Shown in pieces: positions 21,268-30,836 of a stretch of DNA of 64,000 bases. The stretch lies in assembly GCA_030068145.1 (NCBI GenBank), contig JAPJBO010000095.1, positions 1 through 64,000 of the forward strand, given 5' to 3'. Numbering within the stretch: position 1 is the first letter of the stretch; each line of letters begins with the position of its first letter. Made by a program: the position numbers and the translations under genes. The stretch is from Diplonema papillatum. Its lineage: Eukaryota; Euglenozoa; Diplonemea; Diplonemida; Diplonemidae. Below the pieces are notes generated by a model. That model did not search any database and was not told the DNA's origin. It was given only the letters and a program-made list of their open reading frames with translations.

Positions 21268-22108
21268 ATTAACCCCGGCTCACAACCGAAGAAATTTAGA
21301 ACTCCATCTAGAGTTCTAAGCTCTTTTTCTCGTTGAAACAATGATCGAGCAAAGGTTTATATTTTTCTCTCGGAAATTCATTCAAATATTCTACAGTTTT
21401 TCCATACAGAAGAGAGGGCCTGCGGGCAGGCGACTTGGCGGGGCGGCAGCGGGGCTTCGAAGCACGCCTGCGGGCGTGCTGCTGCTGGGCCTGTTCCTGT
21501 TGGGGGTTTGTTGTTCTGCTTCGGTTCTTAATGCAAAAGGGATCTTCAAAAAAACGAACAATAAAGTGCGAGGTTTACCTGATGAATATCAGGCCCGCCC
21601 CGGTCGGGGTGGGGTGCCTGCTCGCCCTTGCCGCGCGCTTCGAGTTGGGGGCTTCCGAGCCTGCCCCTCTTCGCCGGCGCGCCCCCCTGTGTGGAGTTGG
21701 TGACATGTGCTTGGAACTTTGTTATTCAGCTGTCCGGAAGTATCAAAATGTAATGGGCATACTCGTCGATGCCTTCATCGACGCTGACCGTCGCGGCCAG
21801 CGTGATGGCCACGACGGCGGCCAACCACGCCTCCACAGAACTGCCGGTTCTGTGCATGATGGGGGGGGCGGCTTTTTGTGGGGGGTGGGGTTTTTTTTTT
21901 AAGGTTGAGAATGAACCTGGTAGGGGTTGGTTGTTTATGATATGCGGGCAAAGTGCAAAACACCAATGAGCAGGGTATAAACAAAAAGGTTCAACTATGA
22001 ATTAAATGCGCTTCTGTGGGCCGGTTCCCCGGCGGCACAGTGAGGCATCAATCAACGGATGATGTTGAGATGCATTGAATAAACGTAAGGACGTAAGGTA
22101 CGACGAAT
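20872..22108. repeat. Repeated island module, long copy 3
   Basis: Near-identical to 16011-17245, including the GC-rich stretch, the 43-residue ORF at 21726-21857 and the closing cgtaaggacgtaaggtacg. A 5-bp expansion ggggt appears near 21608. It is followed directly by the endonuclease-like frame at 22119. Confidence 0.85.
21726..21857 (-). CDS. 43-residue hydrophobic ORF, copy 3 of 3
   Basis: Same reading frame and product as 13833-13964 and 16864-16995, retained within the third copy of the module. Confidence 0.3.
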   Translation of the reverse strand: MHRTGSSVEAWLAAVVAITLAATVSVDEGIDEYAHYILILPDS

Positions 22109-22118
22109 ATGAGCCTAG

Positions 22119-22450
22119 CACCTCAGAAACGAAATAGTCTACGGCCCCGAAGAAATTATCCCCAACGGACTAAACACCCCAGTAGACGGGTTTCTGAAAA
22201 ACGGCCCAGGAGGTCGTTCAGTCTTGTTCGAATTTAACGGGTGCGCATGCCACGGTTGTGCCTGCAACATCGCAACGATGGACGAGAAAGAAAGAAAATT
22301 CAAAGAAGAAAAAACTTTCGCAAAGAAGCTTAAAGCCCTCGAATTGGGCTAAATGTATATAGATATATACAATTGCGAATACACCGAACTACTTCTCTCT
22401 GGAAACTTGACCAACTACATTTCGGCGATGGAAGAGTTCACAAAAACCCC
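22119..22450 (+). pseudogene. PolB-associated endonuclease-like fragment with stop
   Basis: The frame opens after TAG at 22116 and reads EIVYGPEEIIPNGLN, then VLFEFNGCACHGCACN and LKALELG. A TAA at 22350-22352 follows, and the frame continues as MYIDIYNCEYTELL. The pattern F-x-G-C-x-x-H-G-C, a Lys-rich helix and a final Y-x-x-I-x-x-C-E matches the small nuclease-like segment found in protein-primed PolB-type polymerases and related proteins of large DNA viruses and Polinton-type elements. The usual Trp of HGCxxC-type copies is changed and there is an internal stop, so this is a relic. It merges at about 22448 into a minisatellite. Family call rests on motif pattern only. Confidence 0.5.
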
Positions 22451-22615
22451 GGTTCCTCCGGTTCCTCCGGTTCCTCGGTCCCTTCCTCGATCCCTCCGGT
22501 TCCTCCGGTTCCTCGGTCCCTCCGGTCCCTTCCTGGATCCCTTCCTCGATCCCTTCCTCGGTCCCTTCCTCGATCCCTTCCTCGATCCCTTGATAGATCC
22601 CTTCCTCGGTCCCTT
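22448..22615 (+). repeat. Pyrimidine-rich minisatellite
   Basis: Units of the type gatcccttcctcg and ggttcctcc repeated about 15 times. Plus frames give Pro/Arg/Ser/Leu repeats that continue from the endonuclease-like frame. No independent gene. Confidence 0.85.
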
Positions 22616-23026
22616 TAAATATCTTTGCCAGATCTGGTCTGGTGCATTTAACCAACGATTTAGAGTTACCTGCCGTTACGATTATACAAAAAATGGAATA
22701 TAAAACGGTAAATTTCCCTTATATCCCACCCCAAACAAATTTGTGCCCTTATATCCCACTTCAAACAAATTTTGTGCCCTTATATCCCACTTCAAACCAA
22801 TCTGGGATATAAGGGCACAAAATTTGTTTGAAGTGGGATATAAGGGCACAAAATTTGTTTGGTCGTGTAAAAAGTCTTTTGAGGGAACCGAACCGGCCAC
22901 CCATGGTGCCGGTGGCATGTGTGCTTTGACTCGGCCACAACGTCCAAAAATTCCAGGGCAAAATTTTCGACCAAAATTTGCCCCAACATTTTTGCCCACA
23001 AAATTTTGCCAACTAGATTATGACCA

Positions 23027-23440
23027 AAAATCTGGACCCAAAAATTTCGATGCCAAAAAATTGGACCAAAAATTTGGACCAAAAATCTCGACCAAAAATT
23101 TGGACCCAAAGTTTCGACCAAAAATTTCGACCCAAAATTTGGACCCAAAATTTGGACCCAAAAATTTCGACCAAAAATTTTGGACCCAAAATTTAGACCC
23201 CAAAAATTGGACCCAAAAATTTCGACCAAAAATTTGGACCCAAAATTTGGACCCAAAATTTGGACCCAAAATTTCGACCAAAAATTTCGGACCCAAAATT
23301 TCGACCCCAAAAGTTGGACCCCAAAAATTTCGACCAAAAATTGGACCCAAAATTTCGACCAAAGATTTGGACCAAAAATCTCGACCAAAATTTTCGACCC
23401 CAAAAATTTGGACCCCTAAAATTTGACCAAATTTTTTGAC
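23027..23440 (+). repeat. gacccaaaattt minisatellite
   Basis: Roughly 25-30 units of 13-16 bp, cycling between ggacccaaaattt and cgaccaaaaattt. Plus frames read as FGPKISTKNLDPK-like repeats. The same motif occurs in reverse complement at 26400-26575 outside this element. Confidence 0.9.
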
Positions 23441-24610
23441 CCAGTCCACCCCCTTCCATCCGTTTTTGGTGTTTCCTTGTCCGTAGGCATAAAGCTGGCT
23501 TCAATGCCCCACCCGAGACGTCTCAAGACGTTCTGGGTGCCTCAGAGCGACTGGTTGCACCGTTTCACAACTTCAAGCTGGCCACCGCGGCCACACTCGA
23601 TCGGCAACAGTGTCCGACTGTGTCGCCACCTTGGGTTGTTAGCCCACCGTCCTCCGCGGTTCTGTCTTGTAATCTGGGTTCAGTTCCGAGTTTGGTTTCC
23701 TATCCGAGGCTATCGGGCACTGGTTCAGTTTCGGGTTGAGGTTCGGTTTCGGGTTCGGTTCTGCCACCATCACTCCTCACCCGAACTTCTGGGCTCGGGT
23801 TCGATTTCGGGTTTGGCTCGCCGTGCCAGGGCCCAGGCATGGGCGTCAACTCGCGACACGTGATGTCTCCATGTCCCTGCCAATGTCAGGAGCATGGCAG
23901 TGCACTCAAACGCCACCTTTCGCTGTTGTTCCTGTCTGTCTGAGCACTCAAACTTTGAGTCAAAGCGCACGCGCCCGCTCTCCTCCTTCGTTCGCTGCTG
24001 TGACAGGGGCTGTGCTGCAGTGTGCACGCATGCACGTGGCAATAGCAACAGCAACAGGAGTCCAGCGTCGGGACCCGGCTGGACGAAAAGTTTTTTTTTT
24101 CGCAAACCCCCCCCGACCGACACGGAAGACCGACTCAACAGGCAAACCTGGCACGCCAGGGTTACCAAAAGACGTCAGAACACCGCACCGGAAAGGGAGG
24201 GCGAGCGAAGGACGAAGCCACAACAAAACCAAGGAAAAACAACCATCACTGCACACAACACGCAGAGCCAAGCAGCATGTCAGCAGCGAACCAAAGCAAA
24301 CCCTTGACAAATTACTATCACAGGCAACTGACAGCGCGACAATCGCCGGAAACACACCGACCGCGACTGGTAAAGCCTGGCACGCCAGGACATCATTACC
24401 AAAACAGCGGCAAGAAACAAGGGGAGGGCGGGCAAGAAACAATCCCACTGAACCCCCCCACAACCATACCAAGAACGAACGAAAGGAAACAGAAAACAAA
24501 CAAACGCCCCAAGGATGAAGAGAAGGCACAAGGAACCTTAGCACCGTATCCCCAAGCCTAACCCGGGTGCGGTTTCCAAATGTTGAAATTGAAATTGAAA
24601 TTGAATTTCG
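23441..24610. other. Foldback element interior, no gene recognised
   Basis: Mixed-composition sequence with several overlapping open frames, the longest at 23736-24518 plus and 23960-24637 minus. None shows a recognisable domain or consistent codon pattern. Short repeats of ggttcggtttcggg type occur near 23740. Confidence 0.5.
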
Positions 24611-24697
24611 CCGTAGGTATCCGGATGGTCGAGCCAACCACCCTTGGGTTTCAAGGTGAGTGGTCGGGGGTTCAAGCCCCTCCTCGGCAAGTTTTCC
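24611..24697 (+). tRNA. tRNA-like sequence, possibly Pro or Leu type
   Basis: Begins gccgtaggtatccggatgg and ends gggttcaagcccctcctcgg. The T-arm pairs and the 3' cctcggc pairs with most of the 5' gccgtagg, with one bulge or mismatch. The anticodon region ccttgggtttcaagg folds as a hairpin. The body is a little long and the D-arm is poor. It may be a SINE head or a tRNA pseudogene. Confidence 0.4.
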
Positions 24698-25544
24698 AGC
24701 ATTTTCCTCGATTCAAATTTGTCAAAACAAATTTGTGCCCTTATATCCCAGTTTGGGATATAAGGGCACAAAATTTGTTTGAAGTGGGATATAAGGGCAC
24801 AAATTTGTTTTGAGTGGGATATAAGGGCATTACACCATTATAAAACAACTTCTTCCGAGCCTGTAATGGGTAAACCTATTATTTCCCGTTTCGGGGGCTC
24901 TTGCTCAAAAGTCAACAACCTCCATTTTGAATATTATCGTAATAATCAGTATTACCCTGGCGGATATTACCCTGGCGAGTATTACTCTGGCGGATATTAC
25001 TCTGGCGGATATTACCCTGGCGGATATTACCCTGGCGAGTATTACCCCGCAGGGTACTATGCAGGTAAATATTTTTCCCAGTAAGTATTATCCTGGCGGG
25101 TATTATCCCGCAGGGTACTATCCTAAAGGGTACAACTATAACTTATCACCCATTCCACGAAAAAGTGTCACAGATTTCGGCTTTTTTCGGATTTCTGCCG
25201 AAAATTTCCATCTGCAGGTCCGAAAATGGTCGGTTTCGAGATTTTGAGGACACGTTTGAATCCGTTGAGGACAGGGCTTTCCGAATATTTGGTCGGATAA
25301 AAATTTTGACCGACCCCCCCCCCGGAAATGGAGGTCGGCACCCGAAAAAATGGGGTCCTGGAGATCGGTTTTTTTTCTCTCTGCATCCAGGAGGGGGTCA
25401 GATTTTGATCGCTGGGCTAGCTGGCAGCTTGCCCATAATCGCGCATCCCAGAACTACTCGAAAACCAAAAGATTTCCCAAAAAGACCTCGAAAATAATTT
25501 CCAGACGGCTGCTTTTCACACCGAAAAATCGCAAAAAAAAAAAT

Positions 25545-25614
25545 CGGACCGGGGGAATCGAACCATGGCCTACAGGGGCCCAGGAGGGTGCGGTAACCGT
25601 TAGGCTATGTTGCC
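25545..25614 (-). tRNA. tRNA-like block 1 in TIR element
   Basis: On the minus strand it has an A-box-type tagcctaacggtta and a B-box ggttcgattcc, spaced as in a tRNA, then a T11 run that would stop RNA polymerase III. Acceptor and anticodon stems do not pair well. A degenerate tRNA or internal Pol III promoter is the likely reading. Confidence 0.4.
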
Positions 25615-25825
25615 AAACCTCGGGCCAAAATTCGCTTTTAGCGCCTGCTCAGTTGGAATTCTTATCGGAAAGTGCGAGATCGTCATTTACTCGTTTCCAG
25701 TGTCCCAGGACGGTATTTCTGCTCTCTCAGAGCTTATTTCGCCCGGTTTGCGAAGAACTCAAAATGAGTCCAAAAATTCTCACTCGGTAGTGGACAAAAA
25801 AAATTTCCGCCGTTTTTTTAGCCCA

Positions 25826-25894
25826 TGGTCCAGAGGTTACCACACCCACACAGGGGTTTGTGGGTCGGTGGTTCGATTCCCGCCGGAAATCGTT
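25826..25894 (+). tRNA. tRNA-like block 2 in TIR element
   Basis: Contains ccatggtccagaggttacc in the A-box position and ggtggttcgattcccgcc as T-arm, then a T7 run at 25891. A 7-bp stem, acccaca with tgtgggt, lies between. The acceptor stem is not evident. It is probably the same kind of Pol III module as block 1, in the opposite orientation. Confidence 0.4.
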
Positions 25895-26349
25895 TTTTTG
25901 GGTTTTTGAAACAACCCCAAAACCGACCTTTTGTCCATCTGCACGCCAGATTTTGGTCGCCACGCGAGCTGATTGCTTGCCCATAATCGCCAGGGATAGC
26001 TCTTTCCATCCCAAAAAAAATTTCCCAAAAATTCCAAAATTTTGACCCAAAACGGGCTGCTTTTCAGACGGAAAATCTGTGACACTTTTTCGTGGAATGG
26101 GTGTTATATAATTACACTAGGACCAACATCCCTAGTCCTCTCAGGTTACCAACGCAAAGTAAACTTTACTTTACCGAAGAAGGAGGAAATTATATTTTTT
26201 GATAAGATCGAAGATTATGATTTTTCTCATTTCAATGATGATAATGATGATTCCGCTGACAATCATAATAGCTATGATGGTGTGATCCATATAGTACGGT
26301 GAAACCATGGTAGAACTACGGAAGAACTACGGAAAACTGGAAAGGGGTG

Positions 26350-26411
26350 CCCAAAATTGCTTGGGCCAAAGTCTAAAGTAGACTTTAGACTTTGGCCCAA
26401 GCAATTTTGGG
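26350..26411. repeat. Perfect 29-bp inverted repeat, 4-nt loop
   Basis: Arms at 26350-26378 and 26383-26411 are exact reverse complements, beginning cccaaaattgcttgggcc; the loop is taga. The right arm leads directly into the tttgggtcaaaa minisatellite. Confidence 0.95.
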
Positions 26412-26577
26412 TTCAAAAATTTGGGTCAAAATTTTTGAGTCAAAAATTTGGGTCGAAAATTTTGGGTCAAAAATTTTGGTCAAAATTTTTGGTCAAAAAT
26501 TTTGGGTCAAAAATTTTGGGTCAAAAATTTTGGGCCAAAATTTTTGGGTCAAAATTTTTGGGTCAAAATTTCTCCCT
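26400..26577 (+). repeat. aaattttgggtc minisatellite
   Basis: About 11 units of 14-17 bp. It is the reverse complement of the motif at 23027-23440. It abuts the 3' end of the reverse transcriptase fragment on the minus strand, and that ORF stops within it. Confidence 0.9.
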
Positions 26578-26707
26578 CCTGTGATTGTTCGTCATTCGGG
26601 GGGGGGAGGGGCGGTGGTCCCTGCGCTGCCGGGGCCTGCGGTCCGCCGGGGGCGCCTCCGCCTCCGCCTTCCGGGGCGCCGCCGCCGCCTCCGCCGCCGC
26701 TCGCGAC

Positions 26708-26739
<32 letters not shown>

Positions 26740-28490
26740 CCCCGCCGCCGCTGCTGCTGTCGGTGCTACTACTGCTACTGCTGCTGCTGCCTGCCCCGTC
26801 GTTCGTGGAGATTTCGTCCAGCTCGAGTTCGCCTTCCTCCACCCTTCGCGCCCCGAGGTGCACGTCCGCGTTCACGAGGGCGATGCGGGCCACCGCCCTT
26901 GCCACCACGAAGCTGAGCCTGTGGAACGCTAGGTGGGAGACCGCCGCGTAGGTCTCCCAGTCGTGCCTCCTGTGCACTGCGTTCACTAGCGCCCGCAGCT
27001 CGGGCAGGGCCGACTCGCCCCAGGCGCCGAAGGTGTCCACCACCATCGGGACCAGCAGCAGGTCCTGTTGCTCAGGAGCCTCCGCCAGGATGGGGCCGTC
27101 GTACGTCCGCCGCTTGACGGCCTCGTACTTCGTGGCCGCCCCACCCTCGGTCTCCGCCGCCTTCTTCACCGCGTTCGCCTGTAGCGGGAAGGTGATCGCC
27201 ACGTCGATCAGCCTCCTCTTCTCTCCGCGCGTGTACGCTACGTCGACGCGCTTGTTCCTGTGTGGGTGTTTTGTGAAGGGCCGGTCCTCTAGGACCGGGC
27301 AGAGAAGCGCCTCCCTCGCGAGGGCGCCCACCTCGTTGCGGAGCGCTGTGTGCGCCCGCGTGCGCAGCCCCGCGTTGAGGCACGTCAGGGAGTGGTCCCC
27401 GAAGCGGTCGGCCTCGGCCGCCCCGCAGAGCCGGCACTCGCGTGCCTGCGGCGCCAGCTGCATCCCCAGCCGCAAGCGCACTGCCACTGTGAGCTCGGCT
27501 GGGGACATCCAGAGGTCGTCCGGGGCGTTGTGCGCCCCGTAGAGCCACGTGGAGGCGTGCTTGGCGGCACAGCTGCGGATCCTCGCCTGGCCCCTGACCC
27601 CGACGAGCGGATCCCTCAGCAGGCCCGCCTGCCTGGCCCCGGAGATCTTCCCACTCCATTCCTTCTGCTTGCGTGGCGCGCCGGCTGCCCCTGCTTGCAG
27701 TGAGTCTCTGACCTCGGTCAGGACTTCCGGAAAGAGTGCAAGTCTGGGGCAGGCGAGCGACGCCGCGCATACGGAGTCCTGTGTGAGTGTGATTTGAAGT
27801 GGCCCCCCCCCGGGGGCTCTCGTCAGCAGCGGCAGCCCCTTGATGCCCTCCAAGGTCGCCGCCACCCCTGCCACGGCCGCCGAGTCGGCGCACGAGTGCA
27901 TCCCTAGGCCGCCCAGCCTCAGGGGCAGCGAGGCCTGCACCCACTCGGTGTCCCCCAGCTCGGCCCCGAGGGTCCTCGCCAGGGCTCGCCGCATGAAGGC
28001 GTCCACCCTCCCGTAGTCCGCCACCGGGCCCGTGGCCCGCATGAGGGAGACCACGCAGACGAACCCCGCGCACGAGTTCAACAGGGCCAGGGCCGTGTGT
28101 GGGTCCGGGAGGCTGGCAATGGCCCTTGCCCGCTTCTCGGCCCTGTCCAGGACCTTTGCCACCGCCTCCCGCACCGCGGCCTCGGACCCACAGGGTGCTC
28201 CCAGAATCTCCCAGCTCTCCAGTGAACACCGGGTCATGGCCGCGAACTCGTCCGGCACCCGCTCGCCCGCGAGGCAGACCACCTCGCTCTTCCCTCTGTT
28301 GAGGTGCATTCCCACCGCGCCCCCCTCCAGCTCGAATGCGGCGAGCCACGCGATCAGGTGCTCCCATAGCCCCGCCGCGGCGCCATCATCCAGGTAGAAC
28401 GCTCGCGCGTCTAGCTGGGACACCCGCAACGCGTCCGGTTGTGCTGGGGGGGCCGGCTCCTGTACCGGGGGGGCTGGATCCTGCTCTCCT
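26549..28490 (-). pseudogene. LINE reverse transcriptase, C-terminal part with REL endonuclease
   Basis: The minus frame is open from 28490; the first ATG is at 28429. Motifs upstream of the RT active site are missing and the protein starts beside FYLDDG, so it is 5'-truncated. After the RT thumb comes a CCHC knuckle (C332, C335, H346, C350 from the ATG) in ECRLCGAAEADRFGDHSLTC. A PD-(D/E)XK-like stretch follows: KRVDVAYT, RRLIDVAITF and YEAVKRRTYDG. This is the order seen in R2/CRE-type LINEs, which nick target DNA with a restriction-like endonuclease and copy their RNA at the nick. The tail is Ser- then Gly/Pro-rich. The ORF has no internal stop but lacks the RT palm, so it is not active by itself. 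Confidence 0.75.
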
Positions 28491-28493
28491 TTT

Positions 28494-28757
28494 TTTTTTT
28501 TTTTTTTTTTAGCTCTCTCACAACCTCTTCAATGACTTTTTTTTTTTGGAAGAATCGTACGGGGGCCTTCGAGGCAAACTGGGAAAAATGGGCAAGACAA
28601 GCAAGTTCCAAAAGGGGAAGTTCAAATACTTCGTTTGTGGGCTGACACTCGGGTATTCTCCGGTGTCTTTTCGATTGGTGTGACTCAGTCCCTCCTGCTG
28701 CAAATTTTGTGAAATGCAGGAGTGGACTTGTCACAGCCAACCGCACAGACAGCCTTG
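28494..28757 (-). mobile_element. Poly(A)-tailed retroposon, truncated copies
   Basis: Two poly(T) runs (28491-28510 and 28538-28548) enclose a scrap of the 316-bp repeat (agctctctcacaacc). The block known from 3660-3860 follows and is cut at about 28757. It separates the RT fragment from the USP fragment. Confidence 0.7.
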
Positions 28758-29690
28758 AAGAGACAGCCTGGCCTCGCCGCCGACTCTTGTGCCGTTTCGG
28801 GTTCAGGAGTCCGGGGTGTGTCGGGGGGTGTCACGTGAAAGGCCTGCCCTCCCTGTCCTTCCCCTACTCCCATGCCCCATGCCGCTGTGACAGTCCTCGG
28901 GCCTGTCGATAGGGAGTTGGGCTCGTCTGACTCTGAGCTCAACGAGTCCTTTTCGTCGTCCCCGGCGGCCTCAGCTTCGAGCTTCCCCTCCTGCGGGGCT
29001 CTGCCCGCCGCCAATCTCCTTGTTGCTTCTTCGAGCCTTGCAAGGAACTCCTCGGAGCTCGGCCCCTCGTCGTTGGTCCCACTGTTCGCTGGCCCGTGCC
29101 CATCCTCGGTCTCGCTCGTGCGTTGGGGTGTGCTCTGCGTTGTGGCCTTTGGCGCGGTCACGACAGGGCTGTGGCCTTCGCTGGCCGTTGCCTCTGCCGG
29201 CCCCGCCACCATGTCTGCGGGGCTTCTCATCGCGTCAATCGGGGAGCGGTCGGGGTGTTCTGGGTAAACCTCGGGGTCTCCTGTCGGTGCCTCCGGCTGC
29301 GGGTGGCACGGGCGCGTAGCTCCCTGCGCCCCCACTCCACCGCCTTCTCTGTTGCCATTGTCGACCTCCCCGGCTTCCGGTATGTCTTGGCTTGCCGTGC
29401 CGAGGGGCGCTGCGTCCCTGGTGTCGCCTAGCGCCTCGGGCTGCTCAAGGGTCGGCTGGTATGCAAAGAGAAAGGTGTCTGTGTCTTCATACCTCGGCGC
29501 GGTTGAAAAGCTCGTGTTCATCCCGTCGAGCATTGTCCACCTCTGATCCCTCCCGGCATGCTCGTTGAGCGCGTGCACTATGTAGTGGCCTGCATTGTTC
29601 TCTCCTGTGTGCGACACCACTGCCACGAGTCTCAGTCGTTTGCCTAGGCCTGGCAGGGTTATCGCAACGTCCGCGGCTACTGCTCTCCTT
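28757..29690 (-). pseudogene. Ubiquitin-specific protease His-box fragment of a retroelement
   Basis: In the minus frame LRLVAVVSHTGENNAGHY, RWTMLDGMNT and DTFLFAYQ match the C-terminal half of a USP catalytic domain: the His box GHY followed by W-x-x-x-D. USPs remove ubiquitin from proteins. The Cys box is missing. A long Pro/Thr/Glu-rich linker follows (e.g. PPDTPRTPEPETAQES). Poly(T) retroposons bound both sides, and the junction sequence ctgctctcc is shared with the edge of the RT fragment at 28490. The two may be parts of one LINE with a USP upstream of the RT, but that is inference. The linker is partly duplicated at 36827-37031. Confidence 0.6.
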
Positions 29691-30197
29691 TTTTTTTTTG
29701 GAAGAATCGTACGGGGGCCTTCGAGGCAAACTGGGAAAAATGGGCAAGACAAGCAAGTTCCAAAAGGGGAAGTTCAAATACTTCGTTTGTGGGCCGACAC
29801 TCGGGTATTCTCCGGTGTCTTTTCGATTGGTGTGACTCAGTCCCTCCTGCTGCAAATTTTGTGAAATGCAGGAGTGGACTTGTCACAGCCAACCGCACAG
29901 ACAGCCTTGATTTTTTTTTAAACACCAGGCCGTACAGTTTGCCAGACAAGAAACCTGGTGCCTGACCTGGTGGGTTCTCCGGGTTCACTTCTTCACAACG
30001 AAAAACGGCACAACCACGAACACAGACAGGCGCGGTTTGAACCCGCACCAGTTGCACACTGCAACCGGCGCCTGCCCCACGGCACTGGGGACTCAGAAAA
30101 ACGAAAGGAGAGTCGGCTAAGGGCCTGGAAAGGCCGCGGCTCAGCCACAAGCCGCCACCTGTCACTCAGACTGGGGCCAACTAATTCAAAAAACCGG
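29690..30197 (-). mobile_element. Retroposon with tRNA-like head, full copy
   Basis: The poly(A) tail (minus strand) is at 29690-29699 and the head near 30197. The tRNA-like segment is at about 30025-30077, with ggttcaaacc and GGCAGGCGC/GCGCCTGTC able to pair. It matches 4690-5115 closely. It is probably a SINE of about 500 bp. Confidence 0.65.
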
Positions 30198-30520
30198 GGG
30201 CACATTGGTAACCATCCCGATTTTACCCCGCCTTCACGATGAGAGGACCACAAGGGAGTCAAACTTGGCAAGGCTCACCTGGAAGGTGCCTCTTTGCACC
30301 GCCCCCCCCGTTCCTGCTGGGCAGCTTGGGGCAGGATCTTTTACGCCCGGGAAGGGTAGGTGCGCAGCTCGGACGCCAGATACGAAGTAAGGGGCTTTCA
30401 CCCACAGCAAAGGTACTGCTTGCCTTGGCCGCGTTTCGAAAAACACGTTTCCAGGGGACACCGCGAGGAGGTGGCAAGTCAGATTTTGTCCCCCGGAGGA
30501 GGAGGAGCCTTAGGTCCCAG
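30198..30520 (+). repeat. Interspersed repeat, copy 1 of 3
   Basis: Contains tttacgcccgggaagggtag, gggctttcacccacagcaaag and acaccgcgaggaggtggc. Copies are at 33744-33893 (partial) and 37097-37397. The last phrase is related to the gacaccacgaggaggtg of the 316-bp family, so the families share an origin. Confidence 0.75.
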
Positions 30521-30836
30521 TGTCCCGTTCCCATCTACTCCCCCCGCTGCCATGGCTGGTTTTTTGTTGGCGCTAGGGGGGGTGGCTGTGGTGTGGTTCG
30601 TGGGGGTAGCTCCCGCCGAGGCGGTGTCATTCTCCTTCCACTGGTCAGGTTTGCCCGGGTTTGCTGGAGGTGTGCCCCCCTCTATCTCTTGCAATCAGGC
30701 TTGGCAACACAGGACCCCCAAAGAACGCGCAGAATGGGAAGCAAAAGGATGAGTGGTGGGAGTCCTGTGTGTCTAGGGGCTTGTCTCTCACTCAAGGCTT
30801 TTTGTTGGCTGGCTTGCTGGCTGCTGACTTGCTGGT

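Larger units (their letters stand above)
22716..24828. mobile_element. Foldback-type element with repeated inverted ends
   Basis: The left end (22716-22862) has three direct copies of gtgcccttatatcccac followed by two inverted copies. The right end (24721-24828) has one direct then three inverted copies. The ends are therefore mirror images built from a unit of about 37 bp, as in foldback transposons. No transposase is recognisable inside, so it would be non-autonomous. Target duplications are not clear. Confidence 0.6.
25147..26103. mobile_element. 957-bp TIR element carrying two tRNA-like blocks
   Basis: The inverted ends are perfect over 31 bp, starting cacccattccacgaaaaag at 25147 and mirrored at 26073-26103. 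TTAT flanks both sides (25143-25146 and 26104-26107). The interior has two tRNA-like blocks pointing outward, each followed by a T run. Both halves also share diverged phrases such as ttgcccataatcgc and ggctgcttttca. No transposase is encoded. Confidence 0.75.
24866..26202 (+). pseudogene. Island ORF C, Tyr/Gly-repeat protein, split
   Basis: ATG at 24866 starts MGKPIISRFGGSC, followed by 13 or so tandem YYPGG/YYPGE-type repeats. A frameshift near 25070-25085 is followed by further repeats to GYNYNL at 25146. A 957-bp TIR element is inserted there. If the element and one TTAT copy are removed, the frame continues as YNYTRTNIPSPL and ends with TEEGGNYIF at 26202. That restoration supports the insertion call. 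Such repeats are typical of low-complexity structural proteins; no family is recognised. Confidence 0.5.

Noticed and set aside
23736..24637. Genes inside the foldback element
   Set aside because: Overlapping frames on both strands, Ser/Pro/Thr-rich, with no motif or splice pattern.
27072..28367. 431-codon Gly/Arg-rich ORF on the minus strand
   Set aside because: It is a shadow frame of the GC-rich reverse transcriptase fragment, which has recognisable motifs.
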